A stretch of 64,000 nucleotides of DNA from Eleginops maclovinus (taxonomy: Eukaryota; Chordata; Actinopteri; Perciformes; Eleginopidae), in contig NC_086355.1 in the NCBI RefSeq assembly GCF_036324505.1, positions 19,396,518 through 19,460,517 on the forward strand. Direction: 5' to 3'. Positions 54,877-64,000 of this stretch are shown piece by piece. The notes beneath the pieces were generated by a model, which was given only the letters and a program-made list of their open reading frames with translations, ran no database searches and had not been told where the DNA came from. Both the position numbers and the translations under genes were made by a program. How positions within the stretch are numbered: the stretch's first letter is position 1; each line of letters opens with the position of its first letter.

Positions 54877-54890
54877 CTGCCCTCTGCTGG
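54877..54890 (-). promoter_or_regulatory. CTCF-type motif, minus strand
   Basis: On the minus strand the 14 bases read CCAGCAGAGGGCAG, which satisfies every position of the vertebrate CTCF core consensus CCASYAGRKGGCRS. CTCF is the main insulator and loop-anchor protein. Occupancy cannot be read from sequence. Confidence 0.5.
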
Positions 54891-54954
54891 ACAAGAGGCA
54901 GAACAACAAAAACACTGGTGGAGAGGGAGAACAGTGCAGGGGGGTCTCGCTCCA

Positions 54955-55062
<108 letters not shown>

Positions 55063-55190
55063 ATACAATCAATCACAGTCCAATCACACGTAATTAAATG
55101 ATGGGTTAATTAAAATGCTGTCCCTGTGTAGGCATGTGTGCAAAGAAAGCTAGGTCACAGGGAGGGGGAGCGTTTAATGTCTCTCAGGAC

Positions 55191-55192
<2 letters not shown>

Positions 55193-55272
<80 letters not shown>
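55193..55272. repeat. (TG)40 microsatellite, right arm of an inverted pair
   Basis: About 80 bp of uninterrupted TG on the plus strand, complementary to the AC tract at 54,959-55,057. Confidence 0.97.
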
Positions 55273-55273
<1 letters not shown>

Positions 55274-55489
55274 CTATGTCTGGCTGTGTGTGGCGGTGTG
55301 TGGCTGCTGGTTACCAAGCTATTAGCCTAATTTTTGGCAGAAGATGGGGAGTCGAGGTTTACAGTCACGCACTGTTGTTGCGCGCCGCTGACTGCTTTCT
55401 CGTACCTATTTCATAATCAAAATACTTGTAATATTCTGGGGGAAATTGGATTATGCAATAGCTACTGCATTTGAGAAACAAAACAAAAC
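55273..55489. other. Unique sequence next to the TG tract
   Basis: A short GC-balanced part (55,280-55,410) contains overlapping open frames that only extend out of the dinucleotide tract. Nothing recognised. Confidence 0.4.
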
Positions 55490-56060
55490 AATAAATATAA
55501 AGCTATGTGAAAGTAAGAATGTGCAATAACAGATCTAAGAAAATAAAAATAGTTATATAAACATATGAAGTAAAATATCCAAAAAGGTTAATTGAAATAA
55601 ATGAAAATAGACAATAAAAATCTAAATAAAAACATGTTTAAGGATTGGCAATAAAAAGACAACATACAGAATATTTATAAAACCAAAGCATTTAAAATGA
55701 AAATGTGCATTTAAAGATAAAAATGATAAAACAAGATATACAAATATTTATACAAACATAAATATATAATAAAAAAATTAATAAGTAAAAGTAATTATAC
55801 GAACATACAAAGTTAACATGCACATTGTACTCCAATATATAGTCAATTAAAAGATAATAAAATACACATATATTTTTTAAATATTAAGTTAAGTGTGCAG
55901 TAAAAAGTATAATGTCCATTAAAATATTACATAAAATAGAATAAAAATAGGTATTTAATTATGATAAATATAATATTGATATTGTACTACATTGTAAGAT
56001 ATATTGTATATCCATCAATTTATAAGGTATATTGCCATTTGAGTATTATCCTTCATTATT
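55490..56060. other. Extremely A-rich/AT-rich block
   Basis: More than 550 bp consist mostly of A and T on the plus strand with 'aataaaaat' and 'aaatataa' phrases repeated irregularly and almost no CG. It could be an expanded tail or degenerate portion of a retroposon, or a matrix-attachment-like AT block. No open frame of interest. Confidence 0.5.
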
Positions 56061-56640
56061 ATGATCCTTTTTTATAAGACATTTTTCTGACTGAAGTTCA
56101 TTTTACCCCTGTTTTAATTTTCTGATCTCTCATGTCAAGTCAGCAGAAGCCCCCTGCATCTCTCTCCATCCAGCCCCCCCTTACTCCAGTCTTCAAAGAC
56201 TATTAGAGTCTATTATGACCACCACACACACACATCGCACTTGACCTCAACTCCCGAAAGCTCTCAAAGTCTCCCCCCTTCTGTCTCCACTAATCTCTCC
56301 AACACAATCTCTCCCTCTCTCTGAGTCTTTGCCAAACTTGGCGCACAACACAGTGAGTGTTGCTTTTAGGAACGTGACTTCCTCACAAGGCAATGAAACC
56401 ACACTCCTCCTGTCTGGACATTTTTCATCTGCTTCACTTTCAGCCACCAGACACGCTCACATCAACGTGTTTTTTCTGTCCACAACGGAGCTTAAAAAAC
56501 TGATACAATTCCCTCTTTGAGAGGCAAAAAAATGTAGGTTTTCTTCTCAAAATCACATCCGCGTCTGAGGGAACACTCTGAGGTTTGATTTTTTTACATT
56601 ATTATCCTCCAGATGTTCGTTAGTCAGCCTTTGCTCGCTT
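56061..56640. other. Pyrimidine-rich unique sequence, no gene seen
   Basis: C/T-rich around 56,140-56,320. The short plus and minus open frames overlap and are not recognisable. Confidence 0.4.
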
Positions 56641-56815
56641 CATTACAGCCTGTTAGATGGAGGGCTTTCAGTTTGTGCCACCAAATTTTAATGAGGAGTG
56701 CTTTTGAATACTAATGAGCATATTTTGGCGCCGCTGAAGGCTCTTCTGCGCTCATTGTAAAAGTAAGAATGTCAACTTGTCAGTTTAATGATGCTGCGGG
56801 ATTAGACGTCTGACC
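56641..56815. promoter_or_regulatory. Candidate conserved noncoding element
   Basis: Balanced, non-repetitive block containing 'ccaaattttaatgaggagtg', 'aatactaatgagcatatttt', an E2F-like TTTTGGCGCCGC, and further TAAT cores. The arrangement of homeodomain-like cores resembles vertebrate developmental enhancers. This is inference from texture only. Confidence 0.3.
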
Positions 56816-58754
56816 CTCATTTTTTGAAGTGTCTCCCTTAGCTGGTATACGGCTATACCAAATTATTCCGCTGTGTATTCCTCAATACTTTCAGTCTGAT
56901 TTAAGACCAGATGGGAGGTGAAATATCTGTAGCTGCTTTACTTATAAAGCTTGATTTAATAAATGGTGAATGCCTGGTCATACTTTGAGTGATTTATAGT
57001 TTTTATGCACATTTTTTACTCAGTGGCTCCTATTCACATCAAATATTGCTAGAGTGTTGGATGTTGCAGTGACTGTGAACCATACATCACATTGATCTGA
57101 CAGCTTTTTAATGCATGTGTTGGTGTTTTCTGGCAGTTTTTCCCCAAAAAACATTTTAAAGATCACAATTTAACACTTTTCTTGCATTCGGGCGAAGCAA
57201 TACACTGTATCATATTATGGCGATATTATAAAACTTTCGGAAATCATAATATTGCATACAGTTCTGTCTTTCCCTGGTTTTAATGGCTATATGTCTTTAA
57301 AATAATATATTTTCTGAGGTAAACAAACGTCACAAATTTCCTTTTAGTGATCAAATATCAGCTCAAACCCTCTTAAATATTTGTTGTTGTTGTTATATAT
57401 TGTACAACGTACATATTCATACTTCTTGTGTGTGTACTGCTATTTTAGTTCAGTTTATCACTGTTAACTTATTTACCTTTTTATTAATACAAATTAAAAA
57501 ATAACCTTTTTATTTGTATGTATTGATAAATATGATATCTTAATTATTTATAACATTTTTTTTAAATCAAGATTTGAACATACTTTGTTAAAAGCACCAG
57601 AAGACAACCCTAATAAAAAATAAAATATTGTGATTTTATGTTTATTTCAGTCTAACTAAAATGACTGATTTGTAACCTCTGTTTTGTGATGTCTACCTTC
57701 TGTCAAGACACACAATTTAATTTTCAATCTGATTCAATCATACTGACATCTTAACATTCAGCATTCCTGGAACTGCCTTAAAATGTTAGAATAACAGCTT
57801 TAAAACATCCTGAAAAAAAAGAAATCTGTTCCTAGTGAGTCTATTTTTAGAGCTTGGTGCTTTTTAGTAGACTGTGAGTACAGCTACACTGAACCAACAG
57901 ATGGGCTCGCCGCAGTAGCCTGGATTGCCTGCCTGTGAAACAGTTTAAGAGCTTGTTTTTGTCAATGGTAGTGTTTCACTGTCTAACCGCTGCAAAGGCC
58001 ACCAGGAGTTGAGCTTCTTATTATGAGTCTGGAGCGCGTTTTTAAAATCCAAGCTGGAAAACCACAGCCCATTCCTCCAGTTCATTGAGGAATACCAAGA
58101 CAGAGAAGTGGGTAAAATCTCCGCCTGGTGGAACCACGTGTGCTCCTGTAGGCCGCAAACTTATTCTCCCATGTCTGCAGCTATTGCTCCATAAATTAAA
58201 AGGGAAGTTGACTGACTGGACTGCTTTTCGGAAAACAAAGCAAAACGCGGCCAAGGCAGTTGTGGTGTGCCTTGGCCCACTGTAGTTATCATTGGCTCGT
58301 GCACAGAAGCATGAATGAATGTGCGTCTGGAGAATATCTAAGTTCATCCCTTTTTCTCAGGCTGATTTTTCGCTACACCATTACTCTTATCCCCGAATGT
58401 TTTGGCATTCCTTGCGCTAACCATCTGCCTTTATTTATCTTCTATTTTCTCTCCGTTTGAGCGTTCCTCAGTCACCGCTTTGTTTCTTCTTCTTCTCTCT
58501 TTCTGCTCAGTTTAACTTCATGTGCTTAAGTGGCAAACCTCAACCCAAAAACTTCTTGATTTGTGTTTTAAGAATGTATTATACCAAGCCGTGGTTTGGC
58601 AGCAGGGAAAACATCCTAGCTGACCTTATAAGACCTTGGATCCCTCTGATTTTATGTGGGAATGTTTTGTTTTTTTCACCTTATGTTACCTTTCCTCTTT
58701 CTTTATCTACATTTCTACCTGAAAGGCTATGGAGCTGTCAGTCCTCACACCAGC
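56816..58754. other. Mostly AT-rich unique sequence, no gene seen
   Basis: Segments at 57,180-57,290 ('cactgtatcatattatggcg', 'atattataaaactttcgg') may be an old CGATAT-type repeat. Open frames at 58,042-58,816 are short and unrecognised. Confidence 0.4.
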
Positions 58755-59141
58755 CTCTAGAGTGGCCCTATTATGCTTTCCCCTTTCCTGTATTGTGTTT
58801 GTTTGTGTGCATGTAAAAATGTGCCTGAAACGACTCAATAGTACTGATATCATGTATTACTTGCGCTTCTAATTGCTAGCACTCATAACTCATAACACAT
58901 TGTATGTGATAGGCTAAGGGGTTGGACATCTCTAAGAGGTTGACCAATCACAACAGAGACAGCCAGCTAACCAATCAGAGCAGACTGGGCTCTGGTTTCA
59001 GACAGAGGGTGAAAAGAGGTGCTGCAGCATAGGCAGAATAAGAAAAAGAGCTTTTTGAACATTAAAGAATGGAGACATGTCCCAGTAGAGGCAGATAATA
59101 CAAATATCAACCTGAAAATGAGCGCAAAATCTCTTCATTAA
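58755..59141. mobile_element. Non-autonomous repeat with TTAA end, copy 3
   Basis: Starts 'ctctagagtggccctattat' and ends 'gcgcaaaatctcttcattaa'. The interior has 'gaccaatcacaacagagaca', 'ctaaccaatcagagcagact', 'cagacagagggtgaaaagag' and 'tttttgaacattaaag', as in 51,011-51,500. The middle has lost about 100 bp relative to that copy, and the left TTAA is eroded. Confidence 0.75.
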
Positions 59142-59321
59142 CTGTTTTCTTTGGTGAATAGTCATTTTCAAAGCCTCTTCTTTCCTTTTTGAGGTTTCAT
59201 GTGCAGAAATCAGAATCAAAATATCCATCTTTGTTACACTGGTAAAGAAAGTTATCTATATTAGCTGCGTTTAAATCTCTTTGGTTGCCTTTTCATAATG
59301 AGAATTACAACAGATAAATGT
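59142..59321. other. Unique sequence, no gene seen
   Basis: Short gap between two repeat copies. Confidence 0.4.
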
Positions 59322-59479
59322 CATTCACTTGACACTTTTATCAAAAGTAACTTGATAACTGTCGACAAATTCCTCAGGCAGCTATTAATTCAGGTTCAAT
59401 ATCTTGCTTAAGGACAGTTGATCCACTGACCTTCTGATTTTTATATGCCCATTCCCGCCCCTCGAGCCACAGCTGCCCG
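59322..59479 (-). repeat. tRNA-derived SINE copy, minus strand
   Basis: Minus-strand head GGGCAGCTGTGGCTCGAGGG, degenerate B-box region 'ggtcagtggatcaactgtcc', then 'ttaagcaagatattgaacct'. The tail on the plus strand has 'tgacacttttatcaaaagta', matching the fish retroposon tail also seen at 15,191. Confidence 0.7.
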
Positions 59480-60370
59480 ATGAATCATCATCCTGCTACG
59501 GTACATGTTCCAAAAACAGAGGGATACCGTTGAATAAGAACCGCAAATCCTCAAATTCAGATGCAATCATCCAAGAGTTTTCATCGTCTTCATTTGGTTC
59601 AGGGGATCAATAGTATTTCTTATATAACTTAATCAATATAACCACTCTATACATTTAATAATCAATCCTTCCTTCGTAAGACAGGTTGTTTATTGCTCTG
59701 AACAACTCGTAATTATTATTCGTCTTACATTCTCCAAGGTAAACATCAATAATGTATCCTAAAGAATTGGTACAAACAAAATAACGTGAAATTGTTGATA
59801 CGCACATAATAAGGAAGATATTTGTTCTTAAATCGCTGCAATTTTATTTAACTTTAACATGATTTTGTATCTAATATTCTAATTTTGGAGTGATCAAGTG
59901 AATATTATAGGACTTAAAGTCATTTTGTTTAGTTGGAAAAATAAAAAAAGTTGTCTGCCTGTAATATTCTGGAACTGGAATCCCATTTATTTTTCAGGGA
60001 TCACAGTTTAGTTATGTCTTTATGTAGTCTACACTGGTTGAGATCATTTTTCTCTAATTATTGGCCACGTTAATCAATGCATCACATTCCTTAATAAGAG
60101 TTTGCCAAATACTTCCAGGGAAGCACCGTAGCAATAACCAGCAATTCATTTGTTAGAAAATAACATATATTTTCCAGTTAAATGAATAGATCAAGTTGCA
60201 CTGAGTGGAACACTTGCATTCCAGTAATACAAACAATGACTGGGACCTGCCAGACACACCAGTTTTTGGAGCAATTCATCCAGTGCGTGATTGAGAAAGA
60301 GCAGCTGCTGTGGAAACCTGGCGAAATAATCACCACTAAAATGTACTTTCTCTTGTTCTCTCTCCACCAG
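59480..60370. other. Unique sequence, no gene seen
   Basis: AT-rich. It ends in a strong pyrimidine tract that forms a splice acceptor for the next candidate. Confidence 0.4.
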
Positions 60371-60411
60371 GTTTTCTTTTTCCGATCCCACACATCACAA
60401 CAGAGCAATAG
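60371..60411 (+). other. Candidate mini-exon, 41 bp
   Basis: A textbook acceptor (CTTGTTCTCTCTCCACCAG ending at 60,370) and a strong donor (AG|GTGAGTG from 60,412) enclose 41 bp, open in two frames. Being short and unrecognised, it may be an alternative or untranslated exon, or a chance pairing. It lies 1.1 kb upstream of the candidate first coding exon and on the same strand. Confidence 0.25.
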
Positions 60412-60650
60412 GTGAGTGATTTTCTTCTCTTCTACTTTTTCCATTTCTGTTGCTGTAGTCGCTTTTTCTTTCTTTCTTTGTCTTCAACCACAAGTGTCTT
60501 CAAAAACTCTTCAAGTAGATCCTTTTTTAACGAAACTATCATATCTTTAAATCCTCATCAACAACAGTAATCATCATCTAAAGCACGAGTGAGCAAACAG
60601 TGGCTTAAACTGTGAGATGTTGCGTTTAAAGATGTAAGTATGGTGACTGA

Positions 60651-60664
60651 CCACTAGAGGGCGG
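60651..60664 (+). promoter_or_regulatory. CTCF-type motif, plus strand
   Basis: CCACTAGAGGGCGG fits every position of the CTCF core consensus CCASYAGRKGGCRS and continues with CAGTGTAG. It lies about 830 bp upstream of the candidate first coding exon, where an insulator or promoter-proximal anchor would be plausible. Confidence 0.5.
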
Positions 60665-60802
60665 CAGTGTAGTCTCTCTTTATTGCACATGTGGGAGCAG
60701 TAGTGAGGAAAATCAAGCTCACAAAATACAGATATTCAAGAAAAGGACCAACGAAAACTTCATTTTTTATCATATTAGCTGGATTTAAAAGTTATATTTG
60801 AT

Positions 60803-60955
60803 TGGCTGTAGGAGACTGTGGCACATGGACTTCTACCAATTGGAGGGTCAGTGGTTCAATCCCCATCCCCAATCGCCATCAACATTTTTAGGCGTTAGTG
60901 GGCATGATACTTCACCTCAAATTGCTCCTCTATGTATAGAAGTGTACATAAACCA
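60803..60955 (+). repeat. tRNA-derived SINE copy, plus strand
   Basis: Head 'ggctgtaggagactgtggca', then 'gggtcagtggttcaatcccc' with a perfect B-box GGTTCAATCCC at 60,853-60,863, then 'caaattgctcctctatgtat'. This order defines a common fish tRNA-derived SINE. The 3' side ends in two TTAGGG-like units near 60,973. Confidence 0.8.
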
Positions 60956-61320
60956 CTTTTGGATTACATATTTAGGGTTAGGGTTAATATGACATGTTCT
61001 GTGATACAGTGTGTTCAAATGTGTGTGTGAACATATTAGACAGTGTATACAGGTGTGTTTTCTCTTGGGAGTATGTGAGTGGTTGTTTTTGCTTGTTGGA
61101 GACGTCATTGACTTCGAGAGGGGATTGAGTTTGATTCTGTTATTTCACAACCGTTGTGAATTAACACAGAAAAACCGGAGTCTCTATCCTCTACCAGTCC
61201 CCTCCTTCTTTTTCCCATCGACTCCCTCTCCCTGACTACTGATAGGGCAGACATGGAGTCAACAGAGGAGAGAAACAGCGAGAGGAGGAGTAAAGGGGGC
61301 AGGGAGGGAGGCAAAGAGTT
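60956..61320. other. Unique sequence upstream of the candidate exon
   Basis: The last part, 61,255-61,320, is strongly purine-rich (GAGAGGAGGAG, GGGAGGGAGGC), a texture common at vertebrate promoters and 5' untranslated regions. No TATA box at a defined distance could be assigned. Confidence 0.35.
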
Positions 61321-61495
61321 GGGATACAGGGGAAGGACTAAAGTAGAAACAAAGAAGCGCTGCAGGTGTGTGGACTTCTGAACATCAAGTGTGAAGGATA
61401 GGTCGAGCTCAGCAGCTGTAGTTCTATCTCCTCCAGATTAAGTCTTGTGCTGGTATTCAGTTGAGTTTATATACAGTTTAAGTGCTGACCGAGGT
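61321..61495 (+). other. Probable 5' untranslated part of the candidate first exon
   Basis: Sequence from the purine-rich block to the start codon is balanced in composition and lacks repeats. An in-frame upstream ATG at 61,445 would add 17 residues (beginning MCWYSVEF), but its context is poor and the added peptide is hydrophobic and unlike what follows. The transcription start site cannot be fixed from sequence. Confidence 0.35.
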
Positions 61496-61595
61496 ATGGC
61501 CCTTCTTACCAATGGAGCGCAGAATCTGGGCTCCTATTACTGCCTGATCCGACGCAGGTTCAAGAGGAGGCGTAAGAAACGCTCCGAGCGCAAAG
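61496..61595 (+). CDS. Candidate first coding exon, unidentified gene (partial)
   Basis: The ATG at 61,496 has G at -3 and G at +4, a good vertebrate initiation context. It opens 33 codons plus one base ending at a CAAAG|GTAAAC donor at 61,595/61,596, so the intron is phase 1. The peptide begins MALLTNGAQNLGSYYCLI and then becomes extremely basic (RRRFKRRRKKRSERK), a run suited to nuclear import, nucleic-acid binding or binding acidic lipids. The single Cys before the basic run could be lipid-modified, which is speculation. GC content and codon use differ from the AT-rich surroundings. If the intron is retained the frame closes at TGA 61,631-61,633. The rest of the gene should lie to the right of the window. 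I do not recognise the family; it could be an alternative first exon of a large gene. Confidence 0.5.
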
Positions 61596-63957
61596 GTAAA
61601 CCCTCACATCAGATGTTTATTTACAGAGAGTGATGCTGAGCTAGCTGTTTGTGCACTTTGTGATGTTTAGTAGCTGGAACGTGAGGAGAGAAGCACACTT
61701 GCTGCTTTTAAATAATTTGTTTTACTTGTGTGTGAAGTTCAAGGTTGTTAACAGCATCTGCAAACTGCTCTGAAATCTGCTCTTAATACTGTCAGTTTGA
61801 GGATGCCTTATTTTTAAAAAACTTTTAATTCTGTAAAGTTCTTTCTGGTCAGTGAACCTGTACAGTATGTTATAGATGGATTTTAATTTCTTTTTTGTAG
61901 AGAAGTTTCTTTGACTGCAGGTTGAAGTTGTTCTGTTTAGTATCAAAAGTGTGTCTTGTAAAAAAAAGAAAAAGGAAATGATCATGCAGTATTATCTCAA
62001 AGACAGTTGAACTGAGTTATTGTCAACATCTGGTTTCAACATACAGATGAAGTTGTTAATGTTCTTTTTTTTATTGATTAAAATAATAAATATAATTTTG
62101 AGTTTAATCTAGTAAACTCTCTGAAGTATTTACTATATAAATTATTCCTGTAAATAATTTAAGAGAAACCTACATATGAATTAAAATGAAGCCTTTTCTC
62201 CCCTCTTATCTAGACTAGTTTAAGTTGTATGTTCACAACCACTGCTGAAGAAATAATCCGTAAACATCAGATTTATTTATTTTTTTGACCAAATTTTAGC
62301 ATTTCAGCCTTATTGACGGGAAACTGCAAATATGGAGAGAGGAAAAGGGAATGGGGATTGCTACTCTAACCGTGAACATGTATTATATATTATATTATTT
62401 TTTATTTATTATACATACAACTATATTAAACAGTTATTTAGGCAATTTTGTTTTGCCTGTAGACACAGAGCACTCCACATGAAAGCTTGACTAGGGAATA
62501 AAAAATGTCTTCAAAGGGTGGAATCAGTAGGAAATGCCGGTAACAAATGGTTCTCTTGTTTTAATAATTTGACTACCCTCTGATAATATTTCAGCAACAT
62601 GTTGGATTTCTTTAGTCAGCAGTCGATCAAATCAAAGTTCTAAAAAAAAGAAAAGAAAAAAACTGAAATTGAAGCCCTGTTTGCATTTAATACACATTTC
62701 TTTTGTTTCTTTTTCGGGGTTCAGAATATTGCTCTTTCGAGTTAATGCAATCTCCCTCTCTGGGTGGGACAGGTCCGTGTCTCTGTGTAAATGCACTCGG
62801 GTGCCGGGGCCCCTCAGAGGCTCTAAGCTTCTCCCTCCTGAGTTTGCTGCTCTGTTTTGGGGATTAGCCTTCCAGCCGAGGTAGTAATTACTTAGGTGGC
62901 CACAGCTCACTGGCAGCATTAGCCATGTCTCAGCCACTTGCTTTGAGACCCACCAACCTACAAACCCCCCCACCCCATCTCGCCACCATTCATCCACTTA
63001 AACCCACCCCTGCTGATACTGCATTTTCAACTCCCCACCCCCCTTGCTCCGCACTCAAGACACTGACTACGTCCATCAGCATTACACCGGTCTGATTCCC
63101 GCCTTTTTCGCTTTCCCCTTATCACCATGGGAATGAAAGTGGCACTTTTTTGCCCGTTCTTAGAGAAGCCATGACTCAGCGTGTTGCTCAGCTTTAATGC
63201 CCTCGCGCTGGAAGCCTCCTGATAAGTTGCTTATAGTACTTTAGCTCTGGAGCCCATTGGGTTAGCGGCTAGATGCGAGTAAGAGGTCGCACACTTACTT
63301 AAGACAATCGTTGGTGTGACACCCACTCGAGGAAAATCACTCTTTGTCGAGGAGGTCACAGTCAGCGCAGCACCGCTGGACCTGGCAGTCCATTCAGCGC
63401 AGATTAGTGTCTTCCACAAGGACACTCCAAAATGTCGATACAGGGGGTCGAGCAGGGTCAGCTGTTTGAGTTTGAGCTGTCAAACACTGATCCACCCCGC
63501 AGAGCACGGCCCCTGATGTGTAAGTGCTTCTAAAAGACTAATTCAGTTCACTGACACACCGCAGCTCATTCCGGATGTGTGCAATTGTCCACTGTTAAAT
63601 GACACATTTTAACACAAAGAGGACTTTATGTTGCATGTGAAGTGTGTCATACTTTTCATCTAAGTTACAGTAATTACATGAATATTTTGAAAGTACTTAT
63701 CAGAAATCTTTTATTCTTCTCACAGCAGGGAAATTGACATTATTACTTCAAAATGGACAAGGTGCAGATATAAGGGTTAGGGGTTACAAAATCAAATTCG
63801 TTTTTATGGTAAAAAAAGTAAACATATAAAAATAGTGAATCAACTGCCAATTTAACCTTTAATAAAATGTTAAAATATATACAGTATGACAGTGTTATTT
63901 CACAACAGTGTTGTTGCACTCTTAAGTAGTAATTATTCTAATAATTATATTTTGAAT
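61596..63957. other. Probable intron sequence, no further exon supported
   Basis: If the preceding exon is real, this is the start of its first intron. 61,640-62,640 is AT-rich. 62,690-62,960 and 63,110-63,540 are GC-balanced and non-repetitive, with an AP-1/Maf-like TGACTCAGC at 63,173-63,181, and may hold regulatory elements. No acceptor-exon-donor set was convincing. Confidence 0.4.
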
Positions 63958-64000
63958 ACATCAGAATCCGAATACCTTTATTCGTCCCACAGAGGGGAAT
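63958..64000 (-). repeat. Retroposon 3' tail, runs off the window
   Basis: 'acatcagaatccgaatacct' followed by 'ttattcgtcccacagagggg' is a common signature at the 3' ends of fish LINE-type and SINE-type retroposons (usual form TTTATTgtCCCACAgtGGGGAAAT). On that reading the body lies beyond the right edge. Family not assigned. Confidence 0.5.

Noticed and set aside
62632..62997. 121-codon minus-strand open frame
   Set aside because: Contains a chance mix of residues, ends in a poly-A derived Phe run and has no domain or splice support.

Overview
The window looks like a gene-poor stretch of a ray-finned (teleost, probably percomorph) fish genome. The evidence is a Tc1-like transposon with DDE-type transposase residues, several tRNA-derived SINE copies with the usual fish B-box and 'caaattgctcc' body, a Ty3/gypsy-type LTR element, five long CA/TG microsatellites, and dispersed fish repeats with TTAA or TTTAAA ends. 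Nothing suggests bacteria, plasmid or phage: there are no operons, no long open frames with convincing protein content, and no ribosome binding sites. Most open frames are 60-120 codons, AT-driven, and overlap on both strands, as expected by chance.

Layout. 1-8.4 kb is AT-rich unique sequence with a three-unit TTAGGG array (5.8 kb) and a weak pseudogene-like fragment (7.4 kb). 8,465-10,576 is the best-defined object: an internally deleted LTR retrotransposon with an exact 5-bp target duplication, a gag-like N-terminal fragment and a GC-rich proline-coding minisatellite open in all three forward frames. 11.6-12.3 kb is a non-autonomous repeat with inverted ends. 15-23 kb holds SINE and other dispersed repeat copies, a (TG)n tract and two adjacent hairpins. 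24.9-26.3 kb has a diverged repeat pair, a (CA)n tract and a palindrome. 27.5 kb has an exon-like segment with strong splice sites. 29-37 kb is mostly unique, with two stretches that look like conserved noncoding elements. 37,060-37,589 is a Tc1-like element that has lost the N-terminal half of its transposase. 40-60 kb has more repeat copies, a 158-bp (TG)n, an inverted (AC)n/(TG)n pair at 55 kb, an extreme AT-rich block, a further candidate noncoding element, and two sequences matching the vertebrate CTCF consensus.

The only credible host coding sequence is at the right end. Around 61,496-61,595 a start codon in good context opens 33 codons with a very basic C-terminal half and runs into a GTAAAC splice donor, so it reads as the first coding exon of a plus-strand gene whose body lies to the right of the window. 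I could not identify the gene. Short exon-like segments at 27.5 and 60.4 kb are on the same strand, but nothing links them to it.

I found no previously undescribed biological system that the sequence can support. The items most worth a second look are the proline-coding minisatellite inside the LTR element, the candidate first exon with an upstream CTCF-like site, and the inverted dinucleotide pair.
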